Shown here in pieces: positions 55,699 to 64,000 of a stretch of DNA of 64,000 nt. The position numbers and the translations under genes were made by a program. This stretch comes from Thermomicrobium sp. (GTDB taxonomy: Bacteria > Chloroflexota > Chloroflexia > Thermomicrobiales > Thermomicrobiaceae). The DNA is taken from contig JANXBE010000001.1 of assembly GCA_025060175.1 (NCBI GenBank), positions 140,175 through 204,174 on the forward strand, written 5' to 3'. Numbering within the stretch: position 1 is the stretch's first letter; each line of letters starts with the position of its first letter. The notes under the pieces are model-generated. The model did no database searches, had not been told where the DNA came from, and saw only the letters and a program-made list of their open reading frames with translations.

Positions 55699-56284
55699 TC
55701 GCTGACACCTGTCGCCAGGATCGTAGCACGCTTCGTCGGAACAGACGACATACCCGCTTCGTATACTCGTGGCAGCGTCGTCGCGGACGGCGTAAACGAT
55801 GCTGGCCCCGTCACTCGACGACGGTGTCAGCCAGCCAACTGAGGACGACGGATTTCGCTCTCCGAGCGTTCGATCAGTTCGTCACTGGGAGCCCCGTGAG
55901 AAAGACGGCGGACGACCGGATCGACGGACAACTCCAGGAGGCACGACTGGCCGCCACTGTCGACCAGAGGAAGCCGACCCGGGAACGTGCTGCCGACTGC
56001 AACTGCACGAGACGAGGCTCTGCACTAGCTCTGATCCTGGCTAGCGATGTCGCGCAGATGAATCTGCATCGTCCCAAGCCGCCGACGGGCTGGTCGGTAT
56101 CGACCAGCCGGACTGACCATCCGTTCGCTCATATCACCGGTCCATGGCGCGGCGCCGAGCGCAGAACGCAGGTGCAGCGCGCTCGACGGCCGGTTCACCG
56201 GAATGCAACACCAGGGGCGAGCGGTGAACTCGACCGGTGCGGGCGCGAGAGGCAAGTTGGGGGGAACGGAGTTACGGATCGACG
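55699..56284. other. 0.6-kb gap between the CBS gene and the DUF503 gene
   Basis: No recognised gene lies in this stretch. Translated frames are basic and compositionally random. It contains one strong inverted repeat at 56088-56109 and must hold the divergent promoters of the two flanking genes, but no consensus -35/-10 pair stood out. Confidence 0.6.
56088..56109. repeat. 9-bp perfect inverted repeat
   Basis: GGCTGGTCG and its exact complement flank the loop GTAT. There is no T tract, so it may be a protein site or a weak terminator instead of an intrinsic terminator. Confidence 0.45.
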
Positions 56285-56575
56285 ATGGTCATCGGTGTCT
56301 CACGCCTCGCCATCGAAATCCCGAGTGCTCACTCGCTGAAAGAGAAGCGGAAGGTCATCAAGTCGATCATCCAGCAGGTGCAGCATCGCTTCAACGTCGC
56401 CATCGCAGAAGTCGATGGCCACACACAATGGCAATACGCGGAGCTCGGCATCGCCTGCGTTTCGACTTCTGCGCAGCACGCCGATGAAATGCTGCGACGG
56501 GTTCTGCAGTACATCGAGGAACATCTCTCGGACGGGTATCTCGTCGATTACCAAACGGAGATCATTCACCTCTGA
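56285..56575 (+). CDS. DUF503 family protein (YlxP-like)
   Basis: A 96-residue protein with the family pattern GVSRLAIEIPSAHSLKEKRKVIKSI at the N-terminus and FNVAIAEVDGHTQWQYAELGI in the middle. In Firmicutes ylxP lies between infB and rbfA; here it is alone. Function unknown. The ATG at 56285 gives the family length. Confidence 0.9.
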   Translation: MVIGVSRLAIEIPSAHSLKEKRKVIKSIIQQVQHRFNVAIAEVDGHTQWQYAELGIACVSTSAQHADEMLRRVLQYIEEHLSDGYLVDYQTEIIHL

Positions 56576-56805
56576 CCGCGATCCGGGTCTCACTCCGGCA
56601 CCTTGGGCGCGACGCAAGGCCGTGCGTCACCGTGAACGTCGCACGCAACTCGCCGGTCACGGGCACTGCTGTCGTGATGGGTTGACCAGCGCATCACGGA
56701 AAGGCCCCGGAGTTCAACGGGATGTCGTCAGCCAGACAGTCCCGGCCGCGCCTTGCGGCCGATCGGGCTGGCCTGGACTGCGTCGGCGGGCTACGAGCGT
56801 CGCCA

Positions 56806-57654
56806 CTACCGCTGACTGCTGGCTCGCAGTGCCAGCTCGCGGCGACGTTCCTCGATCAATCGCAACAAACGACGACGCCGGAGACGCAGCACCGCCATCT
56901 CGTGACGGAGCATCTCCTCCTGACGCAGCAGGTACCGTTCCACATGCGCTGGTCCGCGCCGCGCGAGCTGCGTGAGGTCCGATCGCTCGAGCTCGCGCAA
57001 CCGGCGAACGAGCTGCAGTTCCTCGACCTCTCTCCGCGCCAGACCGCGTCGCAACTGGTCGAGATCCGAGGAGTGAAGTGACTCTTCTCCGACTGACCAG
57101 AGCGCGACCAGACGCTGCAGCTGTTCAGCATCCCGTCGTTCCCAGGCCTGGTTCACGAGCCGCATGAGGTGTTCCCGCTCGACGCGGTCATGCTGGTCCC
57201 GCGCCAAGTCCGGGTGGAGGAGGCGCGCCAAGGTTCGATAGAGTCGGCGCAACGTCGTTGCCTCATGACCGTTCTTCTCGACCATCGATTCGATCCGGCC
57301 GTTGTCTCGACCACTTCCGTGGTGCCGGTGTGCTTCTCGATCCCCATCGGTCACGCGAGGCTCCTCGCGCCTCGCTGCGGCGTCGAGCTCTTCGTCCGTC
57401 AGGGGTTGCGCGACGCGCAGTAAGCGACGCAAGCGCGACTCGAGGAGTTGCACCTCGTTGCGCAGCTCTTCCAGGTCCCGCTGGAGCGTTCCCAACCGTT
57501 CTTCGATCAGCCCCCGGAGTTCGTGCTGCTCACACTCGAGCAACGATACCCGTTGCCGCAACCGCCGCACCCGTTCACCCCGCGCGAGGTATTCCACCTC
57601 GAGGCAGACGCGTTCGAGCACCGACAGCGGGGCTAACGATGTAGACTCTGGCAT
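56806..57654 (-). CDS. Coiled-coil protein with a J-domain-like HPD segment
   Basis: A 282-residue, highly charged Arg/Glu/Leu-rich protein. Residues about 10-85 and about 215-280 are predicted long helices, probably coiled coils. Between them ATTLRRLYRTLARLLHPD (HPD at 147-149) with following EHLMRLVNQAWERRD resembles helices II and III of a DnaJ domain, which stimulates Hsp70. Helix I is not obvious. A role as a DnaK co-chaperone or an inactive J-like protein cannot be separated. ATG at 57654 is used. Confidence 0.65.
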   Translation of the reverse strand: MPESTSLAPLSVLERVCLEVEYLARGERVRRLRQRVSLLECEQHELRGLIEERLGTLQRDLEELRNEVQLLESRLRRLLRVAQPLTDEELDAAARREEPRVTDGDREAHRHHGSGRDNGRIESMVEKNGHEATTLRRLYRTLARLLHPDLARDQHDRVEREHLMRLVNQAWERRDAEQLQRLVALWSVGEESLHSSDLDQLRRGLARREVEELQLVRRLRELERSDLTQLARRGPAHVERYLLRQEEMLRHEMAVLRLRRRRLLRLIEERRRELALRASSQR

Positions 57655-57786
57655 GGTCTCGTCTCGACCGTCCGATCTCGTCACAACCACCCCATTCTAG
57701 TCCTTCTCCATGAACATGACCAAGCGGAGACGACGACCGAACTGCAGCGGCCGAGCGCTCGAAGACGACTCAGTGTCGGGGGTATC

Positions 57787-59463
57787 ATGCAACGGACGGC
57801 ATGGGAAGAACTGGTCGCCATCCTCGAAGCCGAAGGAATACGCTACGTCTTCGGGATGCCGGGTTCCCCGAAGCAGCTCTATGACGCGCTCTACGACGCG
57901 GCGAGTCTCCGACCCATCCTCGTTCGCCACGAGACGGCAGGAGCCTTCATGGCCTACGCGTACGCGCGCGTCAGCGGATCGGTCGGATGCTGTTTCGGTT
58001 GTCCCGGCCCGGGTGTGGCCAACCTCGTCCCCGGGATTCTCGAGGCGTGGTCGGGTTGCACACCGGTCCTCGCGCTCGGCGTGCGCGCCCCCACGAGAAC
58101 CTTCGGCATGGGAGCGTTTCAGGAAGTCGATCAAGTTCGTCTGTTTCGCCCCATCACCAAGTGGGCCGTGACGGTCGAGCGACCGGAGCGGATCGGCTGG
58201 TACTTACGACGCGCACTCTCCTTGGCCACGAACGGTCAGCCCGGTCCGGTCTATCTCGAAATCCCGGCCGACTGCGGGCTGGAACGAGTCACGATGCCCC
58301 CCTACACTCCGGCCGCGCGCGCTGTCCGTCCAGCCCCGGATCCCGAGCGGATCGCTGCCGCCGCGCGCCTGATCAAGGACGCCGCACGACCGCTCTTGGT
58401 GTGTGGAGGCGGAGCGATCACCTCCGGAGCATACGATGCCGTTCGCAGCTTCGTCGAACGTTTCGCGATCCCGCTCCAAGTCACTCCGGCGGGGCGCGGC
58501 ATCCTCGAGGAAGAACACCCACTGTTCGCAGGACTCGTTGGACTCTACCGCACCGAATACGCCGCAGCAGTGTGGCAGGAGACGGATCTTCTGATCACCG
58601 TGGGATCGCGCATGGAGGAGTTCCAATCGGGGGCTTGGACGTATTTTCCACCGGGGGCCCGTTTCGTGCAGATCGATATCGCCGCAGAGGAGTTGGGACG
58701 GAACTGGGTTCCCGATGTCGCCATCCAAGCTGACGCCCGGCTGGCCCTCGAGGCGCTGACCGACGCGCTCGAACGGGAAGGGTTCCAGCCCAACCGAGGC
58801 CGGGCGCGAGAACTCGCCGAGCGTCAACGAGCGGCGTTCGCGGCGGCCGAGCGGGACGCGCAAGTGTGGCAGCAACCGATTCGCGGCAAACTGCTCGCGG
58901 CCACGATCAACCGGGTCTTCGATCGGCATACGATCCTCGTGCAGGAGAACGGCGCGCAGGACCTTTGGGTCTACTACTGGCCGTATTATCGGTTACGCGA
59001 CCGCGGTGCTGTCGTGCCACCAGCCGAACAAACAGCCATGGGCCTCGGCGTCTGTGGTGCCGTCGGAGCAGCACTGGCCCGGCCCGACTGGTACGTTGTC
59101 TGTACCACTGGTGACGGTGCGTTCCACATGGGAATGCACGAATTGCCGACCGCGGTCGAACACCGGTTACGCGTGACCTGGGTCATCTTCGACGATCGTG
59201 CACTCGGCTGGCCTCGTTGGACGCAGCGTACGGCATTACGAGGGCGCGTCATCGCGACCGAGTTTTCTGCGACCTTCGATTTCGCTGCGGTCGCGCGTGC
59301 TGCCGGCTGCCACGCCGAGCGGGTCACCGATGTCCAAGAACTCGCTCCTGCCCTCGAGCGTGCCCGACGCGCCAACGACGCTGGTCAACCAGCCGTAGTC
59401 GACGTGCTGGTCGACAGCGAGGAGCACCATCCGAGTTTCGTCGAATTCCACCGGCTCCGGTGA
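57787..59463 (+). CDS. Thiamine-diphosphate-dependent enzyme, acetolactate synthase-like
   Basis: A 558-residue cytoplasmic enzyme of the pyruvate oxidase/acetolactate synthase superfamily. The N-terminal PYR domain carries the catalytic Glu in VRHETAGAFMAYAYARVSG (near residue 50). A central domain and the PP domain with GDGAFHMGMHELPTAVEH (GDG near 441) follow. The usual Asn-Asn end of the ThDP/Mg motif reads FDD here, a variation. The substrate is unknown. Branched-chain synthesis is possible, but no ilvN or ilvC is beside it. Confidence 0.85.
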   Translation: MQRTAWEELVAILEAEGIRYVFGMPGSPKQLYDALYDAASLRPILVRHETAGAFMAYAYARVSGSVGCCFGCPGPGVANLVPGILEAWSGCTPVLALGVRAPTRTFGMGAFQEVDQVRLFRPITKWAVTVERPERIGWYLRRALSLATNGQPGPVYLEIPADCGLERVTMPPYTPAARAVRPAPDPERIAAAARLIKDAARPLLVCGGGAITSGAYDAVRSFVERFAIPLQVTPAGRGILEEEHPLFAGLVGLYRTEYAAAVWQETDLLITVGSRMEEFQSGAWTYFPPGARFVQIDIAAEELGRNWVPDVAIQADARLALEALTDALEREGFQPNRGRARELAERQRAAFAAAERDAQVWQQPIRGKLLAATINRVFDRHTILVQENGAQDLWVYYWPYYRLRDRGAVVPPAEQTAMGLGVCGAVGAALARPDWYVVCTTGDGAFHMGMHELPTAVEHRLRVTWVIFDDRALGWPRWTQRTALRGRVIATEFSATFDFAAVARAAGCHAERVTDVQELAPALERARRANDAGQPAVVDVLVDSEEHHPSFVEFHRLR

Positions 59464-59484
59464 ACGAGGACGAGAGGACGGGAC

Positions 59485-59751
59485 GTGTACGACCATACGG
59501 GTCGCTACCGGACACGCTACGAAGACACACTGCGCGCGCTCGGGCACTATCTCGATCAGCACCGCTTCACCAGGATCGCTGTCGTCGAGACGCCCGAGGG
59601 ATTTCTGGTCAAGGGGTACATCGTCACCGCAGGACGCGACGAGGAGAGCTTCAGCCTGGCACCCGAAACGCTGCTCTTCACCGACCACGACCTCGTGCAG
59701 CTCCTCGAGGAAGCCTATCGGCGACGTGGAACCGGTCGGTCTCCAACATGA
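59485..59751 (+). CDS. Small protein downstream of the ThDP enzyme, unknown
   Basis: An 88-residue soluble, mixed alpha/beta protein of acidic to neutral character, with no cysteines and no motif I recognise. The GTG start lies 21 bp after the ThDP gene stop with GAGAGGACGGGAC upstream, so the two are probably co-transcribed. It might be a small partner or regulator; the ACT domain of acetolactate synthase is not recognisable. Confidence 0.65.
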   Translation: MYDHTGRYRTRYEDTLRALGHYLDQHRFTRIAVVETPEGFLVKGYIVTAGRDEESFSLAPETLLFTDHDLVQLLEEAYRRRGTGRSPT

Positions 59752-60857
59752 AAACAGCCGACACTGGCACCACAACGATCTCCCCAGTCGGACGAGATGC
59801 TCGATCGGTGAGAACGGATCGACCGAGACGACGGGGCGAGCCCCACGCACAGCCGTCCCCGAGGGGACAGTGCACCCAGCCAGGCCGCGGTCGAGGACGC
59901 TCGAGACGGCCTTTGTCCGGACCACCTGCAGGTCGCGCGACGGCACGGCTGGAGCGAGCGCTTGACGTCGTGCTGCGACCCGGTCAAGAGCTCTCCCCGC
60001 TTCGACTCGTTGCAGACGGAATGCACGCACAGACCGATCTGAAAGACGCCTCACTCGTTCACCAAATGCGACCCAGAGATTCCAGCGTTCAACTGGCCGG
60101 GTAGCCTCTCACGTCCCGGCGACTCGCGGCGTTGCGCAGTCACGCAGTCTCCTGCCGACGGTACTGAGCCAGTCACGCTGTCATTGGCGCGCACGGAGAC
60201 TGCAGCTGACCACCCGCCACGAAGCCGTGAACGCGCTCGCCACACGCGTCGACTGGTCGATCCGCCATCGCTGGGCGCTCGTACGGTGGAGTGACCTGCG
60301 GCAGAGTCAATGTCTCGACCCATCGTGGAATAGCTGCGTCTGGGAGCACCACGAACACGGTATCGTCAGGGCCGCTGACCGCGCCGCGACCACTCTGTCA
60401 TCGACCTGCCGACCGCTCCGTCGCAGCGATGCGGCCCTCGCCACTCGACGAGTTGGAGACGCGTTGGGAGCACTGCCCGCAGTGAGTGCCATCGTCGCTC
60501 GTGCGCGAACTGGCATGGTCGGACCGCCGCCGGACCTGCATCGGCTCGGACGCCCTCCCGCGCGAGCGCGGGCTGCGCGTGAGGCCTGGACGGGGCGATG
60601 CAGGTGCGCGAACGCCCCCATCGCCGACAGAACACCACTGCGTCCTTGCCCAACCGTCGCCTGCACACGTGGAGACGCTCGAGTCTCGTAGGACTGCGCA
60701 CGAACCAGCCTACGCTGGGAGCAGCAGCCGCATGACCCTCCAGCTCGCTCGCCAGGCCGCCGGGCGGCTGGGCGAGCTGATTGCTCACTCGATCGCTCGG
60801 TGGGCCGACCAGGCCGCCGCGAAGACCGAGGATGACGTCGGCGCGTCCGGACGCGAA
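59752..60857. other. 1.1-kb gene-poor stretch before the selenocysteine tRNA
   Basis: No gene is convincing. Frames on both strands are rich in Arg and Ser and end irregularly, and none shows a family motif. The sequence ends in a 14-bp palindrome CGCGTCCGGACGCG (60842-60855) directly behind the tRNA, which may help terminate or process its transcript. Confidence 0.6.
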
Positions 60858-60951
60858 CGAGGGCGCATGGGAGTCGAACCCACCGGCGAGGCTCGTCACC
60901 CCGCCCACCGGTTTTGAAGACCGTGCAGGCCACCGGGCCCGATCCGCCCTC
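60858..60951 (-). tRNA. selC: tRNA-Sec (selenocysteine, TCA)
   Basis: A 94-nt tRNA on the minus strand that inserts selenocysteine at UGA. Its anticodon loop is CTTCAAA with anticodon TCA. The D arm has six base pairs (CGGGCC with GGCCTG) and a four-base loop CGGT, which is diagnostic of this class. The long variable arm pairs GGCGGGG with CCTCGCC. The T arm is GTGGG-TTCGACT-CCCAT. The acceptor stem GAGGGCG pairs with CGCCCTC in seven of its eight positions, with a G-G step at the eighth. The discriminator is G, as usual for selC. No SelA, SelB or SelD gene lies in the window. Confidence 0.9.
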
Positions 60952-60957
60952 GACCCA

Positions 60958-60987
60958 AGTATCCCAGAGGCACCCGGAGCCTGGCAA
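60958..60987 (-). promoter_or_regulatory. Possible promoter of tRNA-Sec
   Basis: TTGCCA at 60987-60982 and GATACT at 60963-60958 with an 18-bp spacer. The predicted start falls at the tRNA 5' end, which would give an almost leaderless tRNA transcript. Confidence 0.4.
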
Positions 60988-61108
60988 GGCAGCTGGCGCG
61001 CCGCGACAACGGAACTGCGAGACGTACTCCCACAGAGGCGCCCGGCGGTCAGTTCCTCATCGTGTCAGCGACCTGGATGTGACCGCTGAAGCAAAGACGA
61101 CTCGGGGG

Positions 61109-61137
61109 TTGCGAGATCCAGCGTCGCTGGTTACTAT
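61109..61137 (+). promoter_or_regulatory. Possible promoter of the metF-fhs-ligM-like operon
   Basis: TTGCGA at 61109-61114 and TACTAT at 61132-61137 with a 17-bp spacer, about 130 bp before the metF start. Confidence 0.5.
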
Positions 61138-61269
61138 AGGGATGAACTGATACGCGTTGGGGAATCTCTCCTGCGGGATGCGAGACGAGCGTTGACAGAA
61201 CAAGCGGTAAGCGGAGCCGGTGGTCGACGAGCGGCGGGAGTGCGAGACAATGAGTGAAAGGGTCGGATC

Positions 61270-62169
61270 ATGACCGATTCCCCGACATCTGCAACGCGCG
61301 CGCAAGCGCAACTCGACATCGGTTTTTACTGCACCCTCCTGCGCGAACTCCGTATCGAGGTTCTCCCCAACGTCGACATGACGAAAGTGGTCGACACGGT
61401 TCCGCGCGACGCGACGCTCGCGGTCACGAGTTCGCCGGCGCACGGTGTAGAAGGGACGTTGGAGACGACGCTGGCACTGCGTCGGGCTGGCTTCCGAGTG
61501 GTCCCCCATCTCGCGGCCCGCTCCCTGCGTGACCGCCGCCAACTCGCTGAGCTGTGGCAGCAGTACGTCGACGCTGGTGTGGAGGAAGTTTTCCTCGTCG
61601 GCGGCGACCAAGAATGGCCAGCTGGAGAATTCCCGAATTCTCGCGCTTTACTCGAGGCAGTCGTGCAACTGCAGCCCCGCCCTGCCCGCATCGGTATCAC
61701 CGCATATCCTGAAGGCCATCCCCACATCCCGGACGATGTGCTGCACGCTGATCTCCTCGCGAAGCAAGCCCATGCCCAGTACGCGATCACGCAACTCGTC
61801 TTCGATCCGGAAGCACTGCTGACCTGGTTGACACGCATGCGCTCGAACGGTTTCGTTCTTCCGGTGTACTTGTGTCTACCGGGAACGTTGCGACTCGATC
61901 GCCTGATCCGCATCGGTATGCGACTCGGCCTCGGAACCTCTCTTCGCTATCTGGAGAAGCAGCGTGGTCTGGTCGGACGTCTACTGACTGGTGGGTTGCG
62001 CTACGACCCAGGCGATCTGCTGGATGACCTGGCCCGCAGGCCCACTGCGGCACAGGCGGGCATCGTCGGTGTCCACTGGAGTAGTTTCAACAGCGTCGAC
62101 AGCGTCGTGCACTGGGTGCTCGCTCGCCGAGAGAGTCTGGGTTGTGCAACGGAAGGAGCGACCGCATGA
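61270..62169 (+). CDS. metF: Methylenetetrahydrofolate reductase-like protein
   Basis: A 299-residue TIM-barrel flavoenzyme that interconverts 5,10-methylene-THF and 5-methyl-THF. TVPRDATLAVTSSPAHGVEGTLE, VPHLAARSLRDRRQL, VEEVFLVGGDQEWPAG (family: FLxGGD), RIGITAYPEGHPHIP and QYAITQLVFD are family features in order. The protein is a divergent, short MetF that lacks the usual N-terminal phrase. GAAAGGG precedes the ATG. The stop overlaps the fhs ATG by 4 bp, so the two are coupled. Confidence 0.87.
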   Translation: MTDSPTSATRAQAQLDIGFYCTLLRELRIEVLPNVDMTKVVDTVPRDATLAVTSSPAHGVEGTLETTLALRRAGFRVVPHLAARSLRDRRQLAELWQQYVDAGVEEVFLVGGDQEWPAGEFPNSRALLEAVVQLQPRPARIGITAYPEGHPHIPDDVLHADLLAKQAHAQYAITQLVFDPEALLTWLTRMRSNGFVLPVYLCLPGTLRLDRLIRIGMRLGLGTSLRYLEKQRGLVGRLLTGGLRYDPGDLLDDLARRPTAAQAGIVGVHWSSFNSVDSVVHWVLARRESLGCATEGATA

Positions 62170-63821
62170 GCGGGACGCAGCTACGCCAGCTGCGGCCGAT
62201 CAGCGAAATAGCGGCCGAACTCGGCCTGCTTCCGGAGGAGGTGGAGTTCTACGGTCCGTACAAGGCCAAGGTACGCCTGCACGCACTCCAGCGCCTGGAT
62301 TCGCCCCGTGCCCGTTACATCCTCGTCACCGGCATCAACCCGACGCCGTTCGGGGAAGGCAAGACCACCGTCTCGATCGGCCTCGGCCAAGCCTTCGGGC
62401 GTCTGGGCCTCCGCTCGGTCGTCACGGTCCGCCAGTCGTCGATGGGGCCGGTCTTCGGCACCAAGGGTGCCGGTGCTGGAGGCGGCGCTGCTCAACTTCA
62501 CCCGTTTCCAGACCTGGCACTCCACTTCACCGGCGATAACCACGCGGTGACCACTGCACATAACCTCTTGGCTGCGCTCCTCGACAACGCGCTCTACCAA
62601 GACCAACAGCCGCTCGACCCACGCCGCATCACTTGGCCACGGGTCCTGGATTTGAACGACCGAGCGCTGCGTCAGGTGCTCGTCGGGCTGGATGACGCGG
62701 AGCGGACGGTGCGCGCGTCGCGGTTCGATATCACGCCGGCTTCTGAAGTCATGGCCATCCTGGCGTTGGCGCGCGATTACCGTGACCTTCGGCAGCGGTT
62801 AGGTCGGATCGTGGTCGGCTATTCATGGGACGGGCAGCCAGTCACCGCCGAGGATCTGGGCGCTGCCGGCGCGATGGCCGCACTACTGGTCGACGCGCTC
62901 AAGCCGAATCTGGTGCAGACCAGCGAGGGCACGGCAGCCTTCGTTCATGCCGGGCCCTTCGGGAACATCGCGACCGGAACCTCGTCGGTGGTTGCCGATC
63001 TCCTCGCCACGCGTCTGGCCGATGTCGTGATCACCGAGGCAGGCTTCGGCACCGACCTAGGAGCGGAGAAGTTCTTCCACCTGAAGTGTCGCGCCAGTGG
63101 TCTCGCGCCACATGCCGCTGTCCTCGTCGCCTCGGTACGCGCCCTCAAAGTGCAGGGCGGCAAGAGCGTGCGAGAAATCGAGCTTGGTGGGGAGGACCTC
63201 GACGCGCTCGAACGAGGACTTCCCAATCTGCGCAAGCACGTGGAGAACCTGCGCGCCTTTGGCGTACCCGCCGTGGTAGCGATCAACCGGTTTCCGAGCG
63301 ACTCGTCGCGCGAACTCGAACTCTTGGCCCAGGCGGCCCTCGACGCCGGGGCTCGCGATGTCGCTGTCGTCGAGGTCTACACCCACGGCGGTGAGGGCGG
63401 CCGGGCATTGGCGGAAGCAGTGCTCCGGGCAGCCCAGGAGACGTCGAGCTTCCAACCGATTTACGAGTTGGACTGGCCATTGGAACGCAAAGTGGAGGCG
63501 GTAGCCCGCACACTGTACGGTGCCGCGCAGGTCCGCTTCGCCCCCAGTGCCCGCCGGCAACTCGCTGATCTGATGCGCCTCGGCTACGATCGGCTACCGA
63601 TTTGCATCGCCAAGACGCCGATGTCGCTCAGTGCGGATCCGGGCTTGCTCGGCCGACCCGAGGGCTTCACGGTCGAGGTTCGCGAACTGCGTCTTTTCGC
63701 CGGTGCAGGGTACGTCGTCGTCCTGCTCGGGGATATCCAGACGATGCCTGGTCTGGGTCGGCAGCCGCGTGCCGTCGCGATCGATATCGACGAGAACGGC
63801 AACATTTTGGGAATGAGCTGA
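62166..63821 (+). CDS. fhs: Formate-tetrahydrofolate ligase
   Basis: A 551-residue ATP-dependent ligase that forms 10-formyl-THF from formate and THF. The nucleotide loop PTPFGEGKT is at 60-68. FGTKGAGAGGGAAQ, the TGDNHAVTTAHNLLAALLDN-like segment, GPFGNIATGTSS and EAGFGTDLGAEKFF are the signatures. The enzyme works both in purine synthesis (feeding purH) and in recycling of one-carbon units. The ATG overlaps the metF stop. Confidence 0.96.
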   Translation: MSGTQLRQLRPISEIAAELGLLPEEVEFYGPYKAKVRLHALQRLDSPRARYILVTGINPTPFGEGKTTVSIGLGQAFGRLGLRSVVTVRQSSMGPVFGTKGAGAGGGAAQLHPFPDLALHFTGDNHAVTTAHNLLAALLDNALYQDQQPLDPRRITWPRVLDLNDRALRQVLVGLDDAERTVRASRFDITPASEVMAILALARDYRDLRQRLGRIVVGYSWDGQPVTAEDLGAAGAMAALLVDALKPNLVQTSEGTAAFVHAGPFGNIATGTSSVVADLLATRLADVVITEAGFGTDLGAEKFFHLKCRASGLAPHAAVLVASVRALKVQGGKSVREIELGGEDLDALERGLPNLRKHVENLRAFGVPAVVAINRFPSDSSRELELLAQAALDAGARDVAVVEVYTHGGEGGRALAEAVLRAAQETSSFQPIYELDWPLERKVEAVARTLYGAAQVRFAPSARRQLADLMRLGYDRLPICIAKTPMSLSADPGLLGRPEGFTVEVRELRLFAGAGYVVVLLGDIQTMPGLGRQPRAVAIDIDENGNILGMS

Positions 63822-63919
63822 GGGCGGAGGAGCCTCAGCGGCTCTGCTCACGCGGCACTCAGTCGCCGTGGTACTGAGCATCGTGAGAGAATGCAGTAAA
63901 TGGATGGAAGGAGCCGACC

Positions 63920-64000
63920 ATGACACCGCGGAATCTGCAGGAGGTCTTGGAGCGGGCTGGGAACATCCAAGACCTGCTGTACAACAACCCCACCGGCGCC
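63920..64000 (+). CDS. GcvT-family methyltransferase, LigM-like (5' end only, cut by window edge)
   Basis: Only 27 codons are visible. They begin MTPRNLQEVLERAGNIQ and include DLLYNNPTGA. This matches the start of THF-dependent aminomethyltransferase-like demethylases (vanillate/3-O-methylgallate O-demethylase type). AAGGAG lies 7 bp before the ATG. The call depends mainly on the short match and on the neighbours metF and fhs, which regenerate THF from the methyl group. Confidence 0.5.
   Translation, partial: MTPRNLQEVLERAGNIQDLLYNNPTGA

Larger units (their letters stand above)
60952..61269. other. Intergenic stretch between tRNA-Sec and metF
   Basis: No gene fits in these 318 bp. They hold two opposed promoter candidates (for selC and for metF). 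The 130-nt leader expected before the metF ATG contains a TTGACA without a -10 partner and no riboswitch fold that I recognise. Confidence 0.6.

Noticed and set aside
1..64000. CRISPR array, insertion sequence or prophage
   Set aside because: No regularly spaced repeats, transposase, integrase or phage genes were recognised in the window.

Overview
The window is about 64 kb of high-GC bacterial chromosome, densely coding on both strands. Gene content and protein character suggest a thermophilic Chloroflexota member of the Thermomicrobia type. The pointers are a fused AccD-AccA carboxyltransferase, a DUF2342 metalloprotease, a HAS-barrel/NurA pair, a manganese catalase, a long VanW protein and many sigma70-like promoters. 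This placement is an inference from family knowledge, because there is no rRNA gene here to test it.

Left part (1-12.2 kb): a cell-wall pair on the minus strand (transpeptidase PBP, cut by the window edge, and FtsW/RodA) with methylthioadenosine phosphorylase. Divergent from these is a seven-gene plus-strand exopolysaccharide operon: membrane-anchored protein, O-antigen ligase-like protein, UDP-glucuronate decarboxylase, second O-antigen ligase-like protein, MprF/AglD-like membrane protein, GT4 glycosyltransferase, Wzx-like flippase. A 1.9-kb gap follows that holds a decayed M23 peptidase. Housekeeping genes run from 14.1 to 22.3 kb: holA, rpsT, murJ, lepA, a tetrapyrrole methylase-MazG fusion and aspS.

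Middle (22.3-39.8 kb): a Fur-family regulator and manganese catalase form an operon with a clear promoter, operator palindrome and terminator. A Leu-Val-Phe tRNA operon, a DUF2090 aldolase-like gene and tRNA-Gln follow. Then come hflX, a roadblock protein, purM, an MglA-like GTPase, an HD protein and purH. On the minus strand are a HAS-barrel protein, NurA nuclease and a DUF2342 metalloprotease (overlapping genes) and a 771-residue VanW protein. RidA, tRNA-Val, greA and lysS close this part.

Right part (39.7-64 kb): a minus-strand operon joins a polyamine-type ABC importer with an FAD amine-oxidase-like enzyme and an M20 amidohydrolase. Next are fused accDA, an MlrC-like protein, trehalose-6-phosphate phosphatase, an MFS transporter, L-2-hydroxyglutarate oxidase, a CBS/zinc-ribbon protein, DUF503, a J-domain-like coiled-coil protein and a ThDP enzyme with a small partner. 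A gene-poor stretch holds a tRNA for selenocysteine. The window ends in a metF-fhs-ligM-like cluster for tetrahydrofolate-linked one-carbon (probably O-demethylation) chemistry.

The most notable items are the selenocysteine tRNA, the metF/fhs/demethylase cluster, the NurA/HAS-barrel/DUF2342 block, the MglA/roadblock pair around purM, and the decayed M23 gene.
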